Positions 1 to 9,568 are shown, numbered from the stretch's first letter. The stretch is DNA of 64,000 nucleotides from Candidatus Magnetocorallium paracelense (GCA_029001845.1 JAREWP010000020.1:1-64000), one strand, 5' to 3'. Notes: generated by a model from the letters alone, not told the origin. Numbers and translations: made by a program.

Positions 1-765
1 CTCTATAACAGGAACGGGATTGGGCAGATCGACAAACAACAGGCTGTCCGTCTTTTTGTCCGTTACGGCGGCCCTGTTTGTATTATGATTGATTGCAACT
101 GCCGTGCTGTCTTTATTTATCCCGTATTCAAACACTGCTGTCTCGCTCTCCAAATCAATTAACCAAAGCACTTTGTCGTCTTTACACACAACCGCGACTC
201 CGTTGTCCAAAGGATTAATCGCCACATCAACAGGGTCTTTGCATACAGGTATCGTCCTTGTCTCTAAGGTAAGGAGATTGATCACCGTAACGGTATCGTC
301 CTTCTTGTTTGCCGTTACCGCTGTATGGGTAGCGGAGTTTACGGCAACTGATTCAGCCTTTTCTCCGGTTTCTATACTGTTGATAACTTCATGGGTATTG
401 AGATCTATGAGGTGGATGTAGTAATTAGATTTCCTGTTATCATCATCTTCGTCTTCTTCGTTATCGTCGCCTTCGTCATTATCATCGTCACTGTCGTTAT
501 CATCGTCATTATCATCATCGTTGTCGTCTTTGTCTTCGTCGTCATCCTTATCGTCGTCATCTTCTTCATTGTCATCGTCATCGTCGTCATCTTTATCTTT
601 TTTCCTGTAAGGAGCATTACCGTTAAACTGCTTTTTACTGACAACCGCTCCTGTTCGTAATTCACTGTCTGCTTTCGTTTTGCATACAAAGTAAACAAAA
701 CAGGGACAAAAGGGTTTGTTCGCACTTTTCGATCCGACTATAAAGTCGGCATCTCTACCGATCGA
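1..765 (-). CDS. YVTN-type beta-propeller protein with Asp-rich tract, partial
   Basis: An open minus-strand frame runs off the left edge of the window. Read from its 5' side it gives a Lys/Cys-rich stretch, then a tract of about 45 residues made almost only of Asp with Asn, Glu and Lys (DNA about 427-600), then repeated blades such as NYYIHLIDLNTHEVI, TVTVINLLTLETRTI and LWLIDLESETAVF. Those blades are typical of YVTN/NHL-like beta-propeller surface or secreted proteins. The acidic tract may be a calcium-binding linker. The frame is open back to a stop at 766-768 but contains no ATG, GTG or TTG before the propeller. So the true start is unknown: either a frameshift lies in the A-rich stretch before the Asp tract, or the copy is broken. 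The + strand frame over the same DNA, rich in Ile and Val, is an antisense shadow. Confidence 0.55.
734..749. repeat. Small hairpin
   Basis: CCGACT and AGTCGG form a perfect 6-bp stem around ATAA. It lies in the 5' part of the open propeller frame. No T-run follows on either strand, so I do not call it a terminator. Confidence 0.3.
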
Positions 766-768
766 TCA

Positions 769-1581
769 CATTTTATAACAGTATTTAAAACAGATAAATT
801 CAATTTTAAGAAGATGAAGAGAATGAAGTGACAGTAAAACAGACAAAAAAGTCATTAAATAAGACTATACTCATTATATTAAATAAACATTATTAATAAT
901 ATAGCATATAAAATAATTACTGTCAACAGTAAATATTTTTTACTTTTATAAAATTTAAGTAATAATAATTTATCTATTAGTGATTTTTATTTATTATTAT
1001 GGACGGTATATTTCCTGAATAACAGCTGTCAGCCTTCAGCTAAAGGAATACACGGTATTATGGAAAATAATAAAAATCATCCAGTCCCTTAGACGGGAAT
1101 CCAGAGTTTGTAATGAAGAAAACGTGTTATGGACGGTGTTTAAGAACGCTGGATTCCCGCTTAAGAAACTGCGGGAATGACGGTATGAGTGATTTTGAAA
1201 AAATGATTGTAACTATTGAATGAGTTTGAACAGCCCTTTATCCGAACCCGGACGCAGGCTGAAGCCTGCGGCGACATTTTTTGCTTATGGCTCGCAAACA
1301 TGTATAAAAAAAATAAAAATTCCTATACGATCAAGTTATTTTTCATGAGTTCAGGTGTTTTGAAATTGTTGCAATTAACAAGGTGGCGGCAAAGTGTTTT
1401 TTAGAAAATGGAAGTAAAAGGGAGGATTTATCCTAAAAGAAAGTAGTCAGCTATCAGCTGTCAGCCTTCAGCTAAGGAAAATATAAACATTTATGACAAT
1501 AATTAGCTTCACCTTATGAGTGAATATGTTTTTTAGTTATAACCGGATTTGACGAATACGAGATCCATGATAAGCACTATC
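769..1581. other. Gene-free, repeat-filled intergenic stretch
   Basis: No convincing gene. The left part (to about 1010) is very AT-rich. It then holds two CAGCTGTCAGCCTTCAGCTAA repeats of family C (about 1022-1045 and 1446-1477), an inverted pair CGGGAATCCAG / CTGGATTCCCG (about 1094-1159), and the GCAGGCTGAAGCCTGC hairpin at 1251-1273. A 62-codon + strand frame at 1216-1404 runs through these repeats and is probably spurious. Confidence 0.6.
1251..1273. repeat. GCAGGCT-GA-AGCCTGC hairpin, copy 1
   Basis: Near-perfect inverted repeat. The same core recurs at 61251-61272 between two convergent genes. It behaves as a small dispersed REP-like hairpin. Confidence 0.5.
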
Positions 1582-3138
1582 TCAATCCCTTCCCCATTGA
1601 TTGACAAAATCGTCATACGATATATAGAAGGCGTCACGAAATGCCTGATTAAGAGAGCGGGATTGGGATAACGACTCAAGAAGTCTTCGGATTCTGTACA
1701 TACCGTATTTTTCAACGAGATAAGTAACAGCGGAGTAACTTTCCATATATGCAAGTGATATCTTGTTTTTAGGAAGATTGAAAAAGGAGCCTTCCAGATC
1801 GGTAAGCGGTATGACCTGACCTGTTTTTTTTCTATCGGATTTTGACAAATATTCTGCCAACCCCTCGTTCAGCCATTGAGGACAATAGGGTGTCATTTTA
1901 TGTATAACAGCATGTGTATATTCATGGAAAATGGTCTTTCTGATACTTCTTTTGCTGACTCTTTCGATATCTTTAATAGGGATCCTGATCTTTCCGTCAT
2001 AAAGACCTCGGGTCCATTCAGGCGTTTCAGTGGCGCTATAAAATTTTCTGTCACTATAGAGTATCACGGAGAGAGGTACATCAGGGAAAAAATCGAGTTC
2101 TTTGCCTATTGTTCTGTATGCGTCCTCTAATATATCTATTACCATCCGGCCTGCGCTTCTGTGTTCGGCGCCGTCATAAATAAGAGTAAAATGGAGAGTG
2201 CTTACTTCTATAAAACCTTTATGGGCTACTGATTCGCGCTTAAGTTTATCATAGAGGGTATGCAACTCACGATCGTCCTTTACAGCCAAAGCGGCTTCCA
2301 CATGGGAGAGGCTTTTGTCGATATCATCTGTTTTATAATATGCAATCGCTGCATATTTATTTGCAATAAAATTCTCACTGTTATCTGCCAAAACGTTTGC
2401 AAAATAATCTATGGCGGCATTGTAAAATCCGAGTTTTAAATGGCATATCCCCAGACCAATAACAGCATCGGTGCTTTCACCCTCTATTTTTTTGAAAACA
2501 TACATTGCCCCATTATAATCGCCGTCATTCATCCTGTTATATCCCTCTCGGAGAACTTCCTTTACTCGATGCCTGCCTGTGTCAGGTTCCGATGTGAAAA
2601 CCGAGGCATTTTCTCTCTTTATATTATCTGTAATTTCTAAAAGTTTAATGAGATCGCTGTCTTCCTTTACAGCAAGAGCAGAAACGGCGTAAAAATTGCT
2701 GCTATCCATGTCGCCAATCCTGTAAAAGGAAAGAGAGAGGTACTTCATCGATAAAAAGTCGTTTCCATCCACTTCTAAAACCTTTTCAAGGGATGCGATG
2801 GCCTTTTCGTACTCTTCCGTCATAAAATAGGAAATACCCAATACCTGCAATGCTTTATAGTCGAAATCAACAAGACTTTCAAACAAAGGAATGGCGGATT
2901 CAAAATCCTTTTCATTAAATAAACCGACAGCCTTGTTGAAAAGCGCAATGTTTTCATTGTCACTCTCATTGATTACCGGCTCTTCGCTTATATCTACAGG
3001 TAATTCAACAGTCGATTGTCTGTCAACATCAGGAGTATGCGTCTCAGGTTTTTCAGCTGTTTGACGAGAGTAAAGATAGAAAACGAAGCAAACAGTAATG
3101 AAGAGTATGCTGTATGTTATAAATCTTCCTTTATTCAC
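1582..3138 (-). CDS. Membrane-anchored TPR protein with peptidase-MA-like zinc protease domain
   Basis: 518 residues. An N-terminal hydrophobic segment (residues about 8-25, FITYSILFITVCFVFYL) acts as uncleaved anchor or signal peptide. A linker and tandem TPR-like helices follow (about 60-300; for example the AIPLFESLVDFDYKALQVLG and AIASLEKVLEVDGN units). The C-terminal third carries HEYTH (about 402-406) and then NEGLAEY, the zinc-binding HExxH and downstream Glu of the gluzincin peptidase MA families. It is therefore probably a periplasm-facing protease or protease-like scaffold; the substrate is unknown. The start is a GTG with no strong Shine-Dalgarno. No same-strand partner is adjacent; repeat A lies upstream and the ATPase-PglZ gene diverges from it. 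Fold confidence is good; activity is inferred from the intact motif. Confidence 0.75.
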   Translation of the reverse strand: MNKGRFITYSILFITVCFVFYLYSRQTAEKPETHTPDVDRQSTVELPVDISEEPVINESDNENIALFNKAVGLFNEKDFESAIPLFESLVDFDYKALQVLGISYFMTEEYEKAIASLEKVLEVDGNDFLSMKYLSLSFYRIGDMDSSNFYAVSALAVKEDSDLIKLLEITDNIKRENASVFTSEPDTGRHRVKEVLREGYNRMNDGDYNGAMYVFKKIEGESTDAVIGLGICHLKLGFYNAAIDYFANVLADNSENFIANKYAAIAYYKTDDIDKSLSHVEAALAVKDDRELHTLYDKLKRESVAHKGFIEVSTLHFTLIYDGAEHRSAGRMVIDILEDAYRTIGKELDFFPDVPLSVILYSDRKFYSATETPEWTRGLYDGKIRIPIKDIERVSKRSIRKTIFHEYTHAVIHKMTPYCPQWLNEGLAEYLSKSDRKKTGQVIPLTDLEGSFFNLPKNKISLAYMESYSAVTYLVEKYGMYRIRRLLESLSQSRSLNQAFRDAFYISYDDFVNQWGRD

Positions 3139-3233
3139 TGCTTTTTATGCTCAAGGTTCAATCGTTGTGTAACAGAACCATGTATCCATAAAATAGCAAA
3201 CTGCCATACATCCGGTCAATGTAAATTGAACGG

Positions 3234-3367
3234 CAATGGTATTCACTTAAGGAGCAAAGCACCATCCGCCTTCAGCGGCTAAACTCGAAGGCTCCGCTTC
3301 GCTGCGCCTTCTCAAACATGACCCGCTTCCGTCGGAAGGTGCTTCACCCCTTAAGTTAATGGTATTG
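3234..3367 (+). repeat. Dispersed palindromic repeat A, copy 1 (MITE-like)
   Basis: About 130 bp, ending in inverted CACTTAAGG / CCTTAAGTT and flanked by AATGGTATT on both sides. The interior is imperfectly palindromic. Copies 2 (inverted, 56713-56845) and 3 (58938-59072) share nearly the whole sequence. No transposase is encoded. Confidence 0.8.
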
Positions 3368-3407
3368 AATTGAACGAGACACAACACTCTCCCGGATGAG
3401 ATGAAAA

Positions 3408-3436
3408 TTCAATTTACTTCCTCTCTATGCTATAAT
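3408..3436 (+). promoter_or_regulatory. Possible sigma70-type promoter for the ATPase-PglZ gene
   Basis: TATAAT at 3431-3436 is preceded at 17 bp by TTCAAT, a weak -35. It lies 130 bp upstream of the start codon and downstream of repeat A. Only the -10 is convincing. Confidence 0.3.
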
Positions 3437-3513
3437 GTATTCATTGAATAAATACCAACGATATAAGCAGATAAAAGTAAACTAAAAATCCATATGGCCC
3501 CTTTGGGAGTATG

Positions 3514-3560
3514 AATTGACAATCGATAAATCGTCAATCGTCAATCGAAAATCGTCAATC
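3514..3560. repeat. Repeat D, upstream copy
   Basis: Degenerate tandem of the 7-mer AATCGTC / CAATCGA ending 5 bp before the ATG at 3566. Members of the same family follow the stop of this gene (8214-8240) and precede another start codon (43371-43498). Confidence 0.7.
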
Positions 3561-3565
3561 AAAAC

Positions 3566-6500
3566 ATGCAAACACTAAAGGACATCGCCACTATCCCCGA
3601 AGTAAAGCTCGTTATCGAACTTGACGACGCAGATAAGGACAGTGAAGGTATTACATCCACTTTCATCCTTACAAGAGAAGTGGAAGAGGGACTCCATACC
3701 ATATTGTCGTCAATAGATAAGCACAAGGGGTGTGGTATATTTATAAAAGGTAACTTTGGAAGCGGCAAATCTCACTTCCTCTCATACCTCTACCTTCTTC
3801 TGAAAAAGAGAGACCTCCCTGTCGTAAAAAAGTACAAGTCTCTTAAAAACAAAGAAATCAAGGCCCTTAAAATATCTCTCGTAAAATACCCCTCGTCACA
3901 GGGACTCGAGAAGATCGTACTCTCTGAAGCAGGTTATAAGGGAGATGTTGTAAACAGGGACGATATTTTTAAAGAGATAGTAGATTGTCCTGTTGTCATT
4001 ATCATCGACGAACTCTCTGAATTTCTACGTTCCAAGCCCGATAAGGCCTCTTTTTACGAGGATATCAGATTTCTCCAGTTCATAGGAGAATTCTCCTTTA
4101 CCAATCCGCTGTGGATAGTCGCCTCCCTGCAGGAGTGGATAGAAGAAACAGGGCATATCTCGTCAAGCATTTTTAACAGAATAAAGGACAGATTTCCCCT
4201 GCGGATCAATCTCAGTTCCGCCCATATTGAGGATATTATAGACGAGCGGATCGTATTAAAAAAAAGAGGCGCCGAAGAGGTTATGAAAGAGGTCTTTTCC
4301 GATTTAAAAACCCATTACGCCCACCTTCCTCTTAAATATGAAGAATTCAGAAAGACCTATCCCCTCCATCCCTTTACAGTGAGATTTCTGTCAGGCCTTA
4401 CCCAGGTCTTTTCCCAACATAGAGGCGTCATTCAGTTTGTATTCAATGAGACGAACAAAAAGCTCGAAGAACCTGTAGACTCTCTTATCACGCCGGAATC
4501 GATCTTTGACCACTTCGAGGACAGAATCAGAGAGATCCCTGAATTCTCTTCCCTTGTCAGAGTTGTATACGACTATTACAAAAGGCATATAGAAGAGATA
4601 ATCACAAAACCAACGCAAAGGGACCTCTGCCTCTCAACGGTAAAAATACTTATTCTCACGGAAGTTTCTCCCTTTGAAAAGAGAAAGAGCTCAAAGGATA
4701 TAGCGGAAATTCTGCTTAAAAAGATCAGCACCATCACATCGGATATCAATTACGAATTTATCAGAGACGCCATACTCATGCCCCTTGTTTCTCACCAGAT
4801 GTACATCAAAAGCGAAGGTGACTCCTATTTTATCGATCCCAATGTTGACGAAGGAATCAAAGTCAAAGCAGGAATCAAGAAAATGCGGGAGAAGCTGGAG
4901 GACAGAAACGTTCTCTTTTCCGAAATATGTAAAATTCTCGATCTCTCTTACCTGCCAATGGATACAATTATGGAAGGTAAGAAGTACTCCTTTCTCTGGC
5001 AGAACAGCCTGAGAGAGTGTGTTGTGCTGACAGCTTATCCGGACCAGATAAAACGCGACGAAATAGAGAGGATGATCAGGGGGATGGAGAGAAATCTGGA
5101 TGGTTTTTTTATTATTCTCTCTCCCTTTTTCGAAACAAAGGAGTGGATATTCTCATTAAAAGAGAGATATGCATCGAGTTTCCTCTCTTCCATGATCTTT
5201 TGGAGTCCCAGGCGCCCGACCGGTAAGGAGATTCTCTTCCTGGAAGAGTTTATTGCAAGAAATATGCTTTCCCACACCTACCCCGACCTCGGAAGCGAGA
5301 TCAGAAAGGATGAGATCGAATTTAGAGAAATTATGACAACCCTCTATTTCGAAGGAGAGATCATATACGGCATGGGCAATGTAGAGGACAATCTTTCGGA
5401 CATCGGATATCTTCCTATTCAAAAACTCCTTGCCCAACTCTTCGATATCTCATTAAAGGCCCTACATCCCAATCATGTAAAAATTATGCCCAAAGTGGAC
5501 TTCTTTTCTTCCCAGCACCTTCATTCCATGTTTAGATATTTTATCAAACAGGGCAGGATTTCGACTGAAGAGGCCGAACAAAAAGGGCTTATGCCTTATA
5601 TAAAGGGTTTAATAGAGCCAATGGGCGTAATTAAAAAGAGTTACCACACCATCATGGTCTTTATAGACGCCGGTAACGAACTGGTGTCCCACCTTTTGAA
5701 CATTGCCGCTTCAGAAGAGAAAATCACGAATATTAAACACACTCTAAAAAAGGGTAAATGGGGCATGGGAGAGGAACAGATCAATCTCCTCTTATCGATA
5801 TTTATTGTGACAGGTTATCTGGTCCCCTACAGAGAAGAAGAGTTGATGGATTTAAATGATATATCCCAACTAAGAAGCGGAGAGATTACAACGATCAAGA
5901 TCGGGAAAACCATATCTCAGGATCTGCTCGGTTATATAAAGCATGGTGAATTCATATGGGGAGAAGTGGAAGAGACCCCTACCCCGCTTACTCAAAAGGG
6001 AATGTGGAAAGAGGCGGTAAAGACGATCAAAAGGGGACGGGATTTCGTATCTGATATTTCGAAGTTTAGTGAAAATCACAGAACCTCTCCTGTTTTCAAG
6101 AAGTTACAAGTCAATTATTCAATAATAAACAGATTGGTGATGTTTTTTGACTCAATAACTTTTTCCCTCTCTCCTGCCGAAGGCGTGGAAAAAGTGCTTG
6201 CCTATATTAAAGGAAACAGAGAGATGGCCTACGATATCTCTTATATTGAAAAACTCCACTCTTTCCTGTCCGAGCATTTTCAGGATTTCGGTAAATTTTA
6301 TCTCTATATGACTCACACCTCTTTGCGCCTGCCGGAGGAGCTTGGGAACACCAGGGATTCCCTTGTAAAGAGAATGGAGAATTTTCTCGATACCATGGAT
6401 GACGAATTTACGGAATTAAAAGAGGAGTGGGATGTTTTTTTCGAGAGATTTTCTGCATTTTACAGAGAAGAGCACAACCTCTATTATCACTCTCCTTTAT

Positions 6501-8206
6501 TTGAAATCAAAAAAGATGTTATGTCCGCCCCGGAAATAAAGATACTGAAGAGTATCACTTCTCACGCTCCCACCGTAACCTTTGAGTGTGATTGGATAGA
6601 GATCAAGAGAGAGCTCGACAAGCTTCCTGCGAGATGTGGAAACGACATAAACTACGAGCTCTTTTTAAAACCTCTTTGCAGTTGTGGATTTAAACCGGGC
6701 GATGAAGCCCCGATCTGTCAAACCGATTTTAAGGCGCTTTGCAAAACCGGTATCGATGCTTTTCTGAAATCTCTGCAATCATCGGACAACAGAGATAAAC
6801 TGCTATCTTACGCTCATACCCTTAGGGACACTGACAGGAGCGATATCTCTGAAAAGATATTTTCTCTTTTGGAGCTGACGATAGAGGAAGCAAACATTCA
6901 ACTCCTGCCGGTTTTATTGACAGAAGAGGCGCTCAACGAAATCGAGAATGCCTTAAAGGGATCGTGGAAAATCAAAGAGGTGAAGATCGAGGAGTTTGTA
7001 GAGAGAATTACAGAGCGCAGATTTCGTTTTGACGAGCTGAAGGAGCTCTTTTTTAAATGGATCGGAGGGGACTCGGAGTCCATCATATGGATCAGGGATC
7101 GGAATCTCGGAGGTATTGTCTTTTTAAGAGAAGAGCTTGCCAGATACGGGTCCCAGGGCGAAAGAGTATACAGAGAACTTGGTGGTACGGACTTTGTGAG
7201 CGAGCCCGGAGATATTAATGAGGACTATCTAGAAGAGATAGAGGAGAGGCTAAAGGAAGAGGGGAAGTTAAGGGCCTTTGAAGCCATTAAATGGAGTTCC
7301 TTTTCCATGGAAGAGCTTTTTGCTCATCTTGAGAAAGAGAAACTGAAATATTTGAAAAAACGGCTCAGAGAGGAGATATTCCACAGGCTCCGCGGTAAGA
7401 TGATTGACAGAGAGAGGATTGTAAACGTTCATGACGAAACAATGAGAGATGTTCTGTCCCTTCTCCGATTAATTGCCGAAGAAGGCGCCTATAGCGGAGT
7501 TGAGGTCTTTACAAAAATAATTGCGCCTGCCGGTTATTTTATGGAAAGGATTAAATTCTCCCTTTCCACAGATGAAACCATATCCGGTCAAGTAATATCC
7601 TTGATGGAAGATGAGTTTTCCAATATTGTTAATTCCTTTGAAAAGGACAGCGAAAAATTTACCAAAGCCAAAGAGCTGGACGAAATAAGGGAGTGGCTTT
7701 CCGGAGTTGTCATTATACTGGACGGGCTCCGTTACGATCTCTGGATAATGATAAAAGAGGAGTTGGAGAGAGAGGGGTTCAGGATAAAAGATCGGCCCTA
7801 TATCATTCCGGCGCCTTCGGTTACTTCTAATTTCAGAAAAATATTGGGTATAGAGGGAGAAGGTTTTATAAACGGCAGGAGTTACACTTCTTTGACATGG
7901 GCCGAAAAAGGTATTACCAAGAGGGAGATAAAAAATTTTTTATACGGCACAGAGGAGTTAAGATTTCTTCATTTTAATTTTATCGATGTAAAAATGCACG
8001 CATCGTCCATAGATATCTACCCTCTCTATCTGATTATACTAGAAGAATTCAAAAAATCGATTCTTTCAATACTAAAAAACCTCCCCTCCTTCCAAATTAT
8101 CTCGGATCACGGTTTCAGAGACACCGGTAAGTTAAAGGAGAGATATGTTCACGGCGGTGGAACAATGTGGGAGGTTATTTTGCCGGCGGCAGAGGTGATC
8201 AGGTAG
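3566..8206 (+). CDS. BREX PglY/BrxC-like P-loop ATPase fused to PglZ domain
   Basis: 1546 residues. The N-terminus carries Walker A GNFGSGKSH (residues 62-70) and Walker B VVIIIDELSEFLRS (about 143-156), followed by a conserved IVASLQEWIEETG stretch. This matches the PglY/DUF6079/BrxC group of very large BREX-type ATPases. A Cys cluster (PLCSCGF and PIC, about 1037-1055) may bind zinc. The C-terminus is a PglZ (alkaline-phosphatase superfamily) domain: VVIILDGLRYD at about 1382, PSVTSNFRKIL about 40 residues later as the probable nucleophile region, and ISDHGF at about 1509 as the metal-binding DHG. In BREX phage defence PglY or BrxC and PglZ are separate proteins; here they form one chain. 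No methyltransferase, PglW, BrxA/B/L or helicase lies nearby. No clear Shine-Dalgarno is visible and repeat D abuts the ATG. Domain calls are strong; a defence role is inference. Confidence 0.85.
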   Translation: MQTLKDIATIPEVKLVIELDDADKDSEGITSTFILTREVEEGLHTILSSIDKHKGCGIFIKGNFGSGKSHFLSYLYLLLKKRDLPVVKKYKSLKNKEIKALKISLVKYPSSQGLEKIVLSEAGYKGDVVNRDDIFKEIVDCPVVIIIDELSEFLRSKPDKASFYEDIRFLQFIGEFSFTNPLWIVASLQEWIEETGHISSSIFNRIKDRFPLRINLSSAHIEDIIDERIVLKKRGAEEVMKEVFSDLKTHYAHLPLKYEEFRKTYPLHPFTVRFLSGLTQVFSQHRGVIQFVFNETNKKLEEPVDSLITPESIFDHFEDRIREIPEFSSLVRVVYDYYKRHIEEIITKPTQRDLCLSTVKILILTEVSPFEKRKSSKDIAEILLKKISTITSDINYEFIRDAILMPLVSHQMYIKSEGDSYFIDPNVDEGIKVKAGIKKMREKLEDRNVLFSEICKILDLSYLPMDTIMEGKKYSFLWQNSLRECVVLTAYPDQIKRDEIERMIRGMERNLDGFFIILSPFFETKEWIFSLKERYASSFLSSMIFWSPRRPTGKEILFLEEFIARNMLSHTYPDLGSEIRKDEIEFREIMTTLYFEGEIIYGMGNVEDNLSDIGYLPIQKLLAQLFDISLKALHPNHVKIMPKVDFFSSQHLHSMFRYFIKQGRISTEEAEQKGLMPYIKGLIEPMGVIKKSYHTIMVFIDAGNELVSHLLNIAASEEKITNIKHTLKKGKWGMGEEQINLLLSIFIVTGYLVPYREEELMDLNDISQLRSGEITTIKIGKTISQDLLGYIKHGEFIWGEVEETPTPLTQKGMWKEAVKTIKRGRDFVSDISKFSENHRTSPVFKKLQVNYSIINRLVMFFDSITFSLSPAEGVEKVLAYIKGNREMAYDISYIEKLHSFLSEHFQDFGKFYLYMTHTSLRLPEELGNTRDSLVKRMENFLDTMDDEFTELKEEWDVFFERFSAFYREEHNLYYHSPLFEIKKDVMSAPEIKILKSITSHAPTVTFECDWIEIKRELDKLPARCGNDINYELFLKPLCSCGFKPGDEAPICQTDFKALCKTGIDAFLKSLQSSDNRDKLLSYAHTLRDTDRSDISEKIFSLLELTIEEANIQLLPVLLTEEALNEIENALKGSWKIKEVKIEEFVERITERRFRFDELKELFFKWIGGDSESIIWIRDRNLGGIVFLREELARYGSQGERVYRELGGTDFVSEPGDINEDYLEEIEERLKEEGKLRAFEAIKWSSFSMEELFAHLEKEKLKYLKKRLREEIFHRLRGKMIDRERIVNVHDETMRDVLSLLRLIAEEGAYSGVEVFTKIIAPAGYFMERIKFSLSTDETISGQVISLMEDEFSNIVNSFEKDSEKFTKAKELDEIREWLSGVVIILDGLRYDLWIMIKEELEREGFRIKDRPYIIPAPSVTSNFRKILGIEGEGFINGRSYTSLTWAEKGITKREIKNFLYGTEELRFLHFNFIDVKMHASSIDIYPLYLIILEEFKKSILSILKNLPSFQIISDHGFRDTGKLKERYVHGGGTMWEVILPAAEVIR

Positions 8207-8213
8207 AATATTA

Positions 8214-8258
8214 TGATTGACGATTGTCGATTGACGATTTAGGAATTTAGGAATTTAG
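8214..8258. repeat. Repeat D, downstream copy, and AGGAATTT tandem
   Basis: GATTGACGATTGTCGATTGACGA-type 7-mers begin 8 bp after the stop of the ATPase-PglZ gene, inverted relative to the upstream copy. A tandem AGGAATTTAGGAATTTAG joins it to repeat B. Confidence 0.7.
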
Positions 8259-8558
8259 TCGCTTATAAATGAAATTGTGGGCAAAAAAGCACTAATATTT
8301 TTGATTGTCACAGTTTTAGCTTTTATTTATAAGGCTTTTAAGCATATAGAAATATGCATTGACTTTTAAAATAAAGCTGCGAAAGCAGCGATTTACTCCC
8401 TCTCCCCTTTTGAAGGGTGAGAGGGTTGGGGTGAGGGGTAACGCTTCTCCACCGTCACCCCTCACCTTAATCCTCTCCCCTCAAGGGGAGAGGAGACTTG
8501 AAGGGAATTTCTTCGAAATTCCCCAAACCTCTTTGGTTACGGCTATGCCGGGTTAGGG
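8256..8558 (+). repeat. Dispersed repeat B, copy 1
   Basis: Begins GTCGCTTATAAATGAAATTG, passes through GAGAGGGTTGGGGTGAGGGG and its inverted counterpart CCCCTCACC...CTCTCCCC, and ends GGCTATGCCGGGTTAGGG. Other copies: 47158-47634 (same orientation), 35413-35768 and 15208-15283 (inverted). Strong self-complementarity suggests a large RNA or DNA hairpin. No protein is encoded. Confidence 0.75.
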
Positions 8559-8683
8559 ATTTAGGGATTTAGTCGTTTTTAGTATGAACCTGCTTTTTGT
8601 TTGGAAGCGGTTGGTTTTGAATAATTCCTCAATCCCTAAATTCCTAAATTATTATTTTTTTTATTTCTTTTTAATTTATCTTT

Positions 8684-9472
8684 ATGCCTTATACGAATTT
8701 ATTAAAAGAGATTCTCCACAATGCATCGGACATTGCAATGGAGAGATTTTTAAAGGTCACTCCTGCTTTTAAGGATAACAAGACCTATGTGACAGAAGCT
8801 GATATCGCCGTTCAGGAGTATCTTAAAAGCGAGCTGGAAAGGCATTTTCCCGATGACGGTATCATCGCTGAAGAGGAAGAGCTGAAAAAAGAGCCCAAAT
8901 CGGGAAACAGATATTGGATTGTAGACCCTATAGACGGTACGGCCTCTTTTGTGGCAGGTCTTCCTGTATGGGGCATTGCAGTGGGAGTTGTAGAAAACGG
9001 CGAACCGGTTGCCGGCTTTTTTATGATGCCCGCAACAAAGGATCTCTTTTATACCTCCCCGGACAAACCAGTCTATAGGAATGAAACCCCCAGAATCATG
9101 AAACCTCACGAGTCCTTTCACAGTGAAACACTGTTATTAAGCATTTCCGATTTCCACAACCTCTACTCCCTATCCCCCGATTATCCGGGAAAAGTCCGCA
9201 GTCTCGGCTCCACTGTGGCCCATGTATGCTACACAGCCACAGGAAGCGCCGAAGCATCTATCCTGGGAAATGCCTATATATGGGACATAGCGGCAGGCAT
9301 GGCGATGCTGAAAAAAAACGGCGGCCTACTGCGTTACACCGATGATGGCGAAGATGGCGAAGTTTTTAATCTTGCTGACATGCTCAATGGCGAGAAAGCG
9401 ACTCGACCTCTGATTGCCGGGCGCAGGGAAACGATTTCTGAATTCGAGAAAGTGTTGTCTTTCAGGGAATAA
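8684..9472 (+). CDS. Inositol monophosphatase family protein
   Basis: 262 residues, the usual family length. Metal-binding motif A, WIVDPIDGTASF, lies at about 77-88, preceded by the acidic AEEEE that supplies a further ligand. Motif B, WDIAAGMAML, lies at about 199. The fold is the Mg2+-dependent Li+-sensitive phosphatase superfamily, which includes inositol-1-phosphatase (SuhB), histidinol-phosphatase (HisN) and PAP phosphatase (CysQ). Subgroup and substrate cannot be fixed from motifs alone. It is cytoplasmic with no signal peptide. It follows a long repeat B block, so it is probably transcribed separately from the ATPase-PglZ gene. A truncated ABC gene follows in the same direction. Confidence 0.85.
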   Translation: MPYTNLLKEILHNASDIAMERFLKVTPAFKDNKTYVTEADIAVQEYLKSELERHFPDDGIIAEEEELKKEPKSGNRYWIVDPIDGTASFVAGLPVWGIAVGVVENGEPVAGFFMMPATKDLFYTSPDKPVYRNETPRIMKPHESFHSETLLLSISDFHNLYSLSPDYPGKVRSLGSTVAHVCYTATGSAEASILGNAYIWDIAAGMAMLKKNGGLLRYTDDGEDGEVFNLADMLNGEKATRPLIAGRRETISEFEKVLSFRE

Positions 9473-9568
9473 CGTTTTCCGACTCTTCCGGCTCGCCAAA
9501 ATCATACCAGAAAACATCGCCCTGACGGATATTCAATATTTATCATCTCCCAAAACCGATTTGGCAAA

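Noticed and set aside
391-660. + strand frame of almost only Ile, Val, Phe
   Set aside because: It is the antisense of the Asp-coding tract of the propeller frame; the composition follows from the repeat.
405-725. Minus-strand Met/Thr/Lys-rich frame with an ATG
   Set aside because: It reads the GAY tract in a shifted frame and stops where the propeller blades begin in the other frame. At most its first part could join the propeller through a frameshift.
1216-1404. 62-codon + strand gene
   Set aside because: It runs through the dispersed hairpin at 1251-1273 and has no ribosome site or family-like sequence.
3566-9472. Complete BREX locus
   Set aside because: Only ATPase and PglZ parts are present. 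No PglX methyltransferase, BrxA, BrxB, BrxL, PglW or helicase gene was found on either side.
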